A program made the position numbers and the translations under genes. This document shows, piece after piece, positions 55,096-64,000 of a stretch of DNA of 64,000 nucleotides. Under the pieces are notes generated by a model, which worked only from the letters and a program-made list of their open reading frames with translations, was not told the DNA's origin and did not search any database. Source of the DNA: Mycogone perniciosa (Eukaryota > Ascomycota > Sordariomycetes > Hypocreales > Hypocreaceae); contig JAOALB010000090.1 in assembly GCA_025331125.1 (NCBI GenBank), positions 168,426-232,425 of the forward strand, given 5' to 3'. Positions within the stretch are counted from its first letter, which is position 1. Each line of letters opens with the position of its first letter.

Positions 55096-58000
55096 TGTTG
55101 ATTGAGGTCTCAGGGGCAAGTAAGTGATGGAATTGAAGCAATAAGATATTGTAATGAGGGTAGGCAGTAAGATAGGAGACAGGCAGTGCGCAATATGCTG
55201 TTAAATATATGAAAAAAAATATCACAATTCCAAATCAACAACATGTTGGTCCCATCAATTGATCAAGTAGATCCCCAACCGTGCCCGGGCGATGGCCCAA
55301 GCAGCTTGATTGACCCACCATGGTGTTGGTCGCGATTTTCTAACTAACATGACGAAGCTGTTGGGTATTGCGCTCGTAAGTTGACAGTTATCTGACAACA
55401 CGTGGTAAAACACAAGAGTGCTAGTTCGATCTTCCATCTTCCAATGACTCGTCGGCTGAGGTATATCCTGAAATCCTCCCTATTTTGTATAGTTTTATTG
55501 CCAGATATTTTGCGGCGTCTAGGAAGCACGAAGCGTCTGCCTAGTTATGGCAGATCAGGCGGCTCTCCCTTGCAAGCCCCAGCTTTTTTCCAACATTGCT
55601 TACTGTCTTGCTTTATCTGACAGAAGTAACTAACCAGACGCTAAAAGAATTCCAATACAGCTCTCCAGTTCTGGGCAATGTGATGATAAGAACCGCAAAA
55701 CATAGCCACTGATAAAGGCCAACAAAAGGCACTTTGGTTGGTTGGTTGGTTGGTTGGTTGGTTGGTTGGTTGGTTGGAGACTGGATTGAGATACCGACCA
55801 TCTGGTGAATAGAATACGAGCAGAAATGTGATGTTCAATAGAGACACAGGTCCACAGAACGCAATCATTGTTACATTACTGCGGGTCGAAAAGAGAAAAT
55901 TTCAACAGTAGCATTGGACCCTGAAACGCCACCTTTGCCTTTTTGCCTTGAGGGCTTTTCTTCAAGGGTTTCGTACGACTTGAGAGTCTCGAAGTTGGGC
56001 CTTGGCTGGACTTCACACCCCGGCTCGCATACAAAATGCCAAAACGTACCGTGCATATGTAGGATAGGTATGGAGTACACGATGCCATCTGGGGGAAAAG
56101 AGGGGATTTAAAGCATCCATACATTTCGGCAAATAACACTTCACGCGACTGCTTATGGCAAGATCCAAGAATAAAAGTAAAAGGCCAAGAATAGTAAGTA
56201 CAATCAAATCAATATAGTGCAGCCATCAAGCTCGTATTTTTCCAGTTATGCTTCTAGCCTGATATGTGACAAGTTTTGGAGGCATATTCGCTTGTCTCCT
56301 CTTTTGCTGTCCCCATTTTGATGGCTTCTTCTGGGAGCCAAACTAAAAACGCACGGCTCAAGTATAGGCTCCCTCAATAAAGGATTAACCCCAACATACA
56401 TACAATGTAAGTCTAAGTAGGGCTATGTTAAGTTTGTCTTGGTTGGTAATATCCAGGGTTTATGCCAGTGGGTAGCACTGAAGTCCTACTTGGGAACTTT
56501 TCTTTGTTCAAGACACCATAAACAGCTATACTGCTGCTTATGTTGCGGCGCTCTAGTGCGTCCCTACCCATTAAATAATTTGCTGATATGGCAGAGGAGG
56601 CGTTGACCCATTCAATTAGACCAGCCGCTACTCGATCGATCGGCCGAAAGGCGTTTCTGCAGCGGTAGATATGTCACTCGCCTGCCTGAAGATAAAGAAA
56701 GGGTTTTTTGTCTTTTTTTCGCAAATGGAGAAAAAACACACTATCCAAACAACAGAAGGGTGATTTTGGCCTGTGGTTGGAACACTGATGGCGAATGATG
56801 CGTCATAAATGAGGAGGAACCTTAGTATGCTCCATGGCACTACAAATTGACAGCTGTGTTCTTGCATTGAGTAAATCGACAGAAGCACCTTTTTTGTTAC
56901 GTTGGTTTGATACTGCTCGAAGTGGAAATGAGTGAAGCTCGTCATCACTTAAGAAGTGTCGACGACGTTACAGGGACTAAGATGTGTCCCCGTTATTCCC
57001 CCCTTGGCATTTAGATCCCTGTCAGCCTTATGAAATACTAGGTATCAATACTATAATATGCCAAGGTCGGATGCTGTTTAGAGACATACAGGCTGGATCG
57101 AAGACGTAAGTAATAGTAATAGTACATGTGCATGTACTCTCGGGGGGCGCATGTCTCGACCCGTTCAGACCTCTGTTTCCAGCCATCAACACCTAGGCAT
57201 TTAGGCATCAATGCAAAGGGTAATATACTGGCATAATGGGCTGCAGCTAAAAACCAATGACTATATACCTGAAGCGCTGAGGCATGATGAAGATCGCTGG
57301 CTCTTACCTACCAAATCATACCTCATAAAACGCAGCCTGTAAGACGGACTACGAAGGATATACCGACACCACCAAGTCTTCAGATTCAGGTGTACTCCGT
57401 ATCGATATCCATATTCCGTGCTACATCGTTCGAGACGATGTCGGACAAGACATTTCCTGAATGCTCCACTTATCGTGATTATCGTGGGGCGATCTAAAGA
57501 AATACGGGCCATTCGTACTCCGTACTCCGTATTGCTTGGCACCTTGGTGAGATTTGGCCAAACCCTATTCGCTTATTTATGCGATTTTATGCGAGATCGT
57601 GGAGAAAAGCGGAGGCCTAGGCCTGCCTTGATCAGATTTACGGACTATTGAGCCTCACGGTACAGAGTAGTCTAGGTAGCATTACGAATGCTGGTATATG
57701 ACGCCATGCTTTCAATGTACTCTGTAGCGTGTAGTACCTACATCAATGATCATTGTGGTGGGAAAAGCATGGGTTGTTTCAACTGTCACAAGAGAATAGC
57801 GCCGAGAGAGAGAGCGAGGAAATTCGAGGTAGAGGATTCCCCGCCCGCCCATTCATGAAGTGACGCGTGGACATGAGGAAGATCTCCTTAGGATCTGCAG
57901 AATAGCTGATTTGAAACTGTTATCTGGAGCCAGCTGGCACATCGGAACGCTTGCAGTTAATATACTACGAGGGGATATGTGCCTAATCACAGTAAGGTCC

Positions 58001-58361
58001 ACCAATAATATGATGCTTCAGGCTACGCTACGGAATGCTCATCATATGTTGCCGCGAATCCGAGGCACGAAGTAGCAACATATGTGGTTTCTTCTTAACC
58101 GAGACCAATTGCTTGATGCTTGCCAAGGCACACCAATGCAAGAATTAGTAATATTCACATATTACAGAGCACCGAACCGTCACATCATCTTCAGCTGAGC
58201 ACGGAATGCCGCGCAAAAGCAAAATACAAGTCATCTGAGCACTAAGGGTATAGCATCTTGCAATGACGCCACGAGGATCTCGTACTATCTGTTCCGTTAT
58301 CTAGCAGATAACGCTGTTAAACACAATTGGAACTGCACTTGACTTCGTACTTTCTTGAGGC
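55096..58361. other. Gene-poor region with a TTGG microsatellite
   Basis: About 3.3 kb without a supported gene. A minus-strand stretch at 56207-55870 has coding-like pieces (a hydrophobic segment IVLTILGLLLLFLDLAISS, then TFWHFVCEPGCEVQPRPNFE) broken by frame changes and may be a decayed membrane-protein gene. Three dispersed 9-mer copies lie at 57393, 57516 and 57523. No RNA gene or transposon ends were found. Confidence 0.45.
55734..55777. repeat. (TTGG)11 microsatellite
   Basis: Eleven perfect TTGG units in 44 bp, with no interruption. It lies 640 bp upstream of the terpene synthase start. Confidence 0.97.
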
Positions 58362-58367
58362 TATAAG
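58362..58367 (+). promoter_or_regulatory. TATA element of the 84-residue gene
   Basis: TATAAG at 58362 is followed by a pyrimidine-containing leader and a likely 5'-untranslated intron (donor GTTAGT near 58496, CTAAC branch at 58531, acceptor CACAG at 58552) shortly before the ATG at 58559. Confidence 0.45.
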
Positions 58368-58558
58368 TAGGTGCGGTTTCGCGCCCTGAATCCCGATCTC
58401 ATCTCGCCTTCAAGAATTTCCAAGTACCTTAGTATCTACTCTTATCTCATCCTTGCCATAAATCTAATAATTAAGAGATATATATTTTTTCTTGGTTAGT
58501 ACCCGCCCTTCAGCAATTACAAACAAACGACTAACTTGCTTCATATCCACAGCCCAAA

Positions 58559-58813
58559 ATGCCACACTTTTCTTCTTTCACCGCTACCAACAACAGTAAT
58601 ACCAAGGACAGTGTCTTGTTCTACGGGCTTAATGGCGCTATTCCCGTTGAGCACGGTCAATCTCGTATTTTCCCACCGGGAGAAGGGCCTTATAATGTTG
58701 TCTCGGGAGGCACAGTGATCTATGACGTTGTGTTCACAGCGGAGAAATTCGAGGTTCGGATTAGAGAGGATTTTGATACTTCAAAGAATAATGTTCAGTT
58801 TGTGCTGAATTAA
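58559..58813 (+). CDS. Small orphan protein (84 residues)
   Basis: An 84-codon frame with TATA element, probable leader intron and clean ATG (CCCAAAATG). The product is soluble, without signal peptide, and predicted mostly beta from its alternating pattern (SVLFYGLNGAIPVEHGQ, GGTVIYDVVFTAEKFEVRIR). It contains no cysteine. It looks like a compact single-domain protein. I do not recognise a family. The GT-rich sequence after the stop (GGGTAAGCATA...) could be a 3'-untranslated intron. Confidence 0.6.
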   Translation: MPHFSSFTATNNSNTKDSVLFYGLNGAIPVEHGQSRIFPPGEGPYNVVSGGTVIYDVVFTAEKFEVRIREDFDTSKNNVQFVLN

Positions 58814-59381
58814 CGGGTAAGCATATTTTATCGCCTTGGATTTGTCGATCTTGCTGACCTGTACTCTCAATAGTCTTCTGATCTCAGCGGCGAAGGCGTT
58901 TGGTATGACAGTTCACGGTGATGGTAGGCCATGGTGTACCTTGGAGAATCATAGGCACTATTGTGTAGTTCTCTGCATTCGGCGCGTCATTAGTGTTCGT
59001 TACTGACTAAGTAACTATTACATCGATGACTAGAAATGATTCGGTATATTCCATCTGGTCTGATCACCATGAAATATGTCATTTGTGTGATAGGTTAGAA
59101 GTTATAATCAGAATGGCTAAAGCAACAACACAAGGACAAGAAAAGTACAATACACATCGCCCAATTATGAGACGATTTGAATGAGGTCTGTCTCTGGTCA
59201 TTAACCTGCCCCCACTACTCTTGTCGTCACGGAGAAAGGAAGCAGAATCCAGCTAAAATATCAATGCGCTCTGTATGATGTGCTATATACTATCTAAATG
59301 CAATATGCAAATATCTATGTCCAAAGGAGATGTACAAACATCTATAAACTCAATATGAAAGATACCCCGGAGGCTACTAAC
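58814..59381. other. Convergent spacer
   Basis: 570 bp, AT-rich 3' flank of both neighbours. No gene was found. Confidence 0.55.
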
Positions 59382-60098
59382 TTAAGCCGCATTGCAGCGA
59401 ACGGAGCGAACAGTAGTATCTCGGCCTCCATTAATGAAAACCACGTCTTGTCCGAAGGGCTTACCGACTGCCCTAGTGCCCCTTGCATCAGAAAAGACCT
59501 GGCAAGATGCCTGTTTCGCACCCCCAAGGTCGGTAATTCTGACGTTGTTGACAATGTTGAAAGACAAGGTGAATGCAGATCCATCGGCAGGGACATTGAG
59601 TTGCACTGATGCATCATTCGATTGGCCGATTTGGATGCGGACAATGCGCTTGACTGGAGGAGGAGGGGGGGGAGGTGGTGTGTTGGAGGAGCAGTTCGGG
59701 ACAGTGTTAGGAGCTGTGGTACAGCAGAATGCACCAACTGGGACAGCTAGGTCGGCCGTGGAGCCGACCTCTCCGCTGGATGAGTTGGTGAAGCTGGCCG
59801 TGATTGTGTCCGTGAAGATGCCGCCGAGTTTCTGAGTACCGGCATTGTCGCTGAATGCCTGGCAAACGCATCCAACGGTAGCAGCTGCCGCATTCACGCC
59901 GGCCTGAGCCTGACGATTATTGACAGTGGAGAAGAGCGCATTGGTCGGAACGCTGAAGCCAGCGGAAGCGTCACCATCTCCAGTCTTCATGCGAACGAAG
60001 CAGCTACCGGCCTGTCGGGGAAGGTTGGTTGTAGGGACTGCCTGAACGGAAGAGAACAGAAGAGCGGCGGAGCCAATGGTCATGAGCATGGACTTCAT
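59382..60098 (-). CDS. Secreted two-domain cysteine-containing protein
   Basis: A single exon encoding 238 residues. A signal peptide is clear (MKSMLMTIGSAALLFSSVQA, cleavage likely after QA). The mature chain has two related halves of about 95 residues joined by SSNTPPPPPPPPVKR. Each half has a Cys, a QxFSDxxGT block (CQAFSDNAGTQKLGGIFTD and CQVFSDARGTRAVGKPFGQD) and a final valine-rich strand, so it arose by internal duplication. The poly-Pro linker suggests a flexible extracellular or wall-associated protein. No catalytic motif was found; the function is unknown. Confidence 0.85.
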   Translation of the reverse strand: MKSMLMTIGSAALLFSSVQAVPTTNLPRQAGSCFVRMKTGDGDASAGFSVPTNALFSTVNNRQAQAGVNAAAATVGCVCQAFSDNAGTQKLGGIFTDTITASFTNSSSGEVGSTADLAVPVGAFCCTTAPNTVPNCSSNTPPPPPPPPVKRIVRIQIGQSNDASVQLNVPADGSAFTLSFNIVNNVRITDLGGAKQASCQVFSDARGTRAVGKPFGQDVVFINGGRDTTVRSVRCNAA

Positions 60099-60266
60099 TT
60101 TGAATAGATGTTGGAAAGTAAGTCTTGAAAGGTGAAGATGTAATTATTGAGAGGGTGTGATGATGATCGACTTGGAAGAGTTGTTGAGCGTTTGTCTTCG
60201 AGTGTGATGGATGAGATGCTGAGTTGGATGATGAAATGAAGAATCGTAAGGGCGATGAACTCGATG

Positions 60267-60273
60267 CTTTATA
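60267..60273 (-). promoter_or_regulatory. TATA box of the secreted-protein gene
   Basis: Read on the minus strand, TATAAAG lies about 170 bp upstream of the ATG at 60098. No competing element is closer. Confidence 0.5.
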
Positions 60274-63200
60274 CTTTGTCCTTCAGTTAATACTCTTAAG
60301 AGGGCGATCATGAGTCTCTGAATCATAAGAGCCGGCGTGATCAACGATTAAGTTAACGGCACTTATGGTTCCGGGGTTAGTTAGTGCCTACTCGTACTAG
60401 CGAGCACCGCCTCTTCCCCAATTGATATGTTTCAAACAGAGCCATTGGCCATGTCAAAGCTAAATTTAGCCACAGGTTCACTGATCCATATTCGTAATAT
60501 CCGTAGTGCTGACCCCAAGCCCAGTTTTTTTAAACCAAGTATAGAAGTTCAAACTCCGGATGAACGTTAAAAGCCTCGGAGATAGGGAAGCCGTGCTTAT
60601 ATATAACAACTGCTACTACTAGTGTATCTGCATAGTTGGTCGGTGAGTGTAATTTGTTTGCTTGGGGCCAAGGGCCAGGTGCCAGTCAAGTCTCAGTTCC
60701 GCATCCACATCCAATGAATCTGTGATCATCTCATTGCTCAAATCGTTAGTGCTGAGAATGCCAATATATCGGGATAAGGAGAACCGCTGGTGTTGCAGCT
60801 GCTGTGGAGCTAGTCGTAGTGACCGTTGTAATAGTGCGTGAAAAAATTTACAACTACAATTAGCAAGGACAGAGTATCAGCTGGAAAAACATAAAATTGT
60901 GAGAACTAAATACCAATGGACACCACAAGGGTCAAATACTACCACGAAAGACTTGTTGGGTTTATTTATCGCCGGCGGGTCATTATTCATTGGCCTGTAG
61001 AGGCGAGGACATCTACTGGCTCTTCAGGGAGGCAATATCATAATTACGCTGATCTTCAGTTGATCAAGTTGCTATGCTTCACCACGCATGCATTCTACTG
61101 CCAGAGGATTACTGAGTAAAAAAGGGTAATAGTGAAATAAGTACTACTTCATGCTATATGTGATCCTTATGGGGTGGACATTGTTATCCATCCATAAATA
61201 GACTAACCTTGCTCTCATTCCATCACCGTGAACCTCCTTTTGGCGAGCTATAAAAGAAAAGACTATCACCTACGGAGTAGAGGGTTACTACCTCTGCTAC
61301 AAATAAGATTCAGTTGCGTCAGCAGATTTCAGCAGATACCCTCATAAGCGCCCTATGGCCCCATCGATTTTTCACATAAACGGATTGGTATATTGACAAG
61401 GTCTCAAGATGTGACACGTCAATAAGATGGACTGACATGGTAGAAGGGTAGTTCAAAGGAATCATCATCATGAAGAGCTGACACGGATATCATTCTGATC
61501 TCCGGCGCTGAACTGTCACTATAGTCTATCACGAGCAAGTTCTTGACTTTATTAGAAGATTTAATCTCGCCCGCCTCACCATGTAGACCAACGGAGCAAG
61601 TGGCCGAACTTTTAACGGAACAGTCGTCGCACGTGTTGGGCTACAAGTCGAGGATCTCAGCTTTGTTCTTCTTTTTTAACTGTTCTCGTTTCTTTTCTCA
61701 GCACCTTTACCCCATCAAGATCAGGATTGCGCGACAGCTGTTCAAAACATCACTCACATCTCCTGGCCTGAGTCCGACTCTCACCATGAAACCAAGCCGG
61801 ATGACCACGTGTCCCCAAATAGTCACAAGATTTCGCCCCATCTGCGGGTCCAGGTCTGAGGATCCCAGAACACAGTCCCTCCCAAACCTGCCAATCAGGA
61901 TCCTTTCGCGGACCTATAGGTCGGTCTTAATATACAATATAATGACCTCATTAAAAGAAATTAGGATATATGTTGCCGCCGCCTAGTCATATCATACGAT
62001 TATCCGTCGCGTATTTGGCGAAAGGAGCCATAGGTTTGAGGAAACTATTCGTACCACGCAGTGAAATAGATCTGGTACAAAGGACGTCAAGAGACACCTA
62101 GAGCACCGTGGAAATTGTGAGAGGCGGCATTAGGGTAGCTCTATGATGAGCTATGGATAGGTCTGCGAGAACAAAAAGGCCGTTACGACCAGAGAAGCGA
62201 TGGGCATGGAGACGTAAATTAAGGCCTGTTTATCCATGCACAAAATTGAACAACAATCTGTCCACTGAACTTGGTCGACAGCAGTCTCCTGACTTGTATT
62301 ATAAGATTTAAAACGATCTCTTGCTGGTACCACTACTCCGTACTGCTTGGCAAGTTGCAGGTTGGGCATGAGTCATGCAAGGGCTTATTTAACTAATTAA
62401 AAGTCAACCAGTGTTTTTAGTGCATTACTAATAATATCACTCATCACTAGCAGACATGATCACGTCTTGTCAGCACCAGGCAGACATAGTGGCAGACTAA
62501 TTTTGGCAAATGCTTGTCAGGATATAACCCCCAGTGCTATGCATGACCGTGGTTGCTGTGGCAATTTATATCTTTGTAAATTATTCATCAAGAAACTGCT
62601 TCGTTTTGTTATATTTCATCTCGCCTCAGCTGTGGTCTCCACAGCTCATTGCCCTGTTGTATAAGGAGAGCATTAGCAACCCCTCTTTCCTTCTTTCTTT
62701 CTTCTCTGCTCGATATCTTTAACTAGAGTACGCTATGTAGCATGGCTGTTATATGCCACAGCTTTGCTTTGATACCAATGTTCCGTATTCTAGTGCTTGC
62801 TACATTTAGACGGGATAAGGTTGCCGTTGGTAGGTATCATGTTACCCCCCAAGGTGTGTTAGTGAACCCGTCGCCGTTAGAGATGGTGTCCCCAATATCG
62901 TTGTGATGGTGTAATAAGTCCTTTTCTATGGTTTTTGGCATCTGGTGAGAGCAATTAATACTTCTTCTGTTCCATAGTTCTGTATCTTACACAAATAGCC
63001 CTTTCTACCTTACTTTTGAGCCGTCTGTGCTTATTATTGTCAGTTGCGGCAACCGTTCCGCATGATCTCCTATCCTACAGAAACATCTTGTGAGCCCTAA
63101 TATTCAAATATCCCGCTGTGAGCATACATGAGTGCGTTGGTGGGCTTACCGGAGTACTTCATAATCTAGATCACTTGCCAAGCATGAACCTCCTATAAAC

Positions 63201-63924
63201 CGGGCCGTCATTCGATTTTTGAGTATAGAAAATCATATAAAATTATTTCGTATGCTATCTCTGAGTACTCCGTACTTTAGTTTTCTTTTCCTTTTTCTAA
63301 AACAGATTTCTTTCCTTGTCTTGTTTTCTTTGACACGGGAGCTACTATTTAGTAAGACAAGTGGATTCACTACCACAGGAAATGATACCACGAGCCTCCT
63401 GTTGGGTAAAGTATCTAAAGAAGGCCCCCAAAGCATCTTTATAGATAGGTATCAATTTGTTCTAATTTAACTGTAATTACCTCCTTAAGATGACTGCAAC
63501 ATTGCCCTTTGTATTATTCGTTGGAACGAATAGGGTAGTTATTAATCCATACCAATTAGATAAGCCATTGCTCTGCTGAAATCGGGAAGAGTAGCCGATC
63601 GAATTAAGGTAGCGGGGCTGCGTCATTGATCCGCTGTGGCTGAGGCTGCCTGGAGGTGGCTTGTGGCGGCAAAGAGCGTACGTGTCGTCGCAACGTGTGA
63701 GGCCTCATTGTAACTCTCCCCAAGCCGAGCATCACGAAGTATTACAATAGGCCACGCAATCTTGAATACAGCTGAAGGATGTCACGCATACTTTGTACCG
63801 AATAAGGTAACCACATAAAATGAAAGAAGATTTGTTTAGAACTTTGTGTTTCTTATGCGTTGAGATAGGACCGAGGAAGTACAGAGGAGTACAGAATACT
63901 GGTTGCACCGCCACACTTCTAAGC

Positions 63925-63926
<2 letters not shown>
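60274..63926. other. Gene-poor region to the window end
   Basis: 3.6 kb without a supported gene. Frames at 61543-61986 (147 codons) and 63219-63470 lack protein-like composition. Dispersed 9-mers occur at 61271, 62334 and 63266. The region is AT-rich with many short T and A runs, as in fungal subtelomeric or silent sequence, but no TTAGGG repeats are present. Confidence 0.45.

Positions 63927-64000
<74 letters not shown>
63927..64000. repeat. 74-bp poly-G run, likely contig-end artefact
   Basis: An unbroken run of G reaches the window end. Such runs are produced at read or contig ends by two-colour sequencing chemistry, where absent signal is called G. It is unlikely to be genomic. Confidence 0.9.

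Noticed and set aside
55640..56207. Membrane-protein gene on the minus strand
   Set aside because: Hydrophobic and coding-like pieces exist, but no splice pattern joins them and no family could be named.
61543..61986. 147-codon open frame
   Set aside because: The composition is low-quality and the frame sits in an AT-rich gene-poor stretch; no promoter or splice support.
63927..64000. G-rich telomere-like end
   Set aside because: It is pure G without TTAGGG units, so a sequencing artefact is the better explanation.

Overview
The window is nuclear DNA from a filamentous ascomycete (Pezizomycotina). Genes are split by short introns of about 50-90 nt with GT...AG ends and CTAAC-type branch sites, and families such as Mre11, TAF10, Rsm19, Erd2, flotillin and fungal NACHT proteins have fungal-type sequence. 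I cannot name the species. The last 74 bases are a pure G run that looks like a contig-end artefact.

Layout. 1-14.5 kb is mostly conserved housekeeping: the 3' end of a secreted polysaccharide-lyase-like gene, a flotillin, a phosphatidylserine-decarboxylase-like enzyme, MRE11, tRNA-Asp, a nitrilase, a ubiquitin-like/WLM metalloprotease and an intron-containing tRNA-Ser. 14.5-27.7 kb is accessory and decayed: a frameshifted membrane-protein gene with an in-frame 24-nt minisatellite, an intact P450, a FAD monooxygenase broken by a 5-bp tandem duplication, a NACHT/ankyrin NLR relic that has lost its Walker A region, a small secretory-type gene without a start codon, and a frameshifted PRP6 fragment.

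27.7-46.3 kb is the most unusual part. It holds four large or linked genes: two intronless giants (1430 and 1144 codons) transcribed divergently from a 772-bp promoter, a fucose-lectin-like beta-propeller gene, and a seven-exon gene joining a ComEC-type metallo-beta-lactamase domain to a DUF6603 region (about 2260 residues). None has a recognisable signal peptide. I propose these form a functional module, possibly of bacterial origin and possibly for cytoplasmic defence or antagonism; that is inference.

46.3-55.1 kb returns to conserved genes (a small acidic protein, KDEL receptor, TAF10, mitochondrial S19, an ER DnaJ) followed by an intact nine-exon class I terpene synthase. 55.1-64 kb is gene-poor, with an 84-residue orphan gene and a two-domain secreted protein.

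A 9-mer, TACTCCGTA and its complement, recurs at least 14 times across the window, always between genes where I checked. Exon coordinates were worked out by hand from splice signals and reading-frame continuity.
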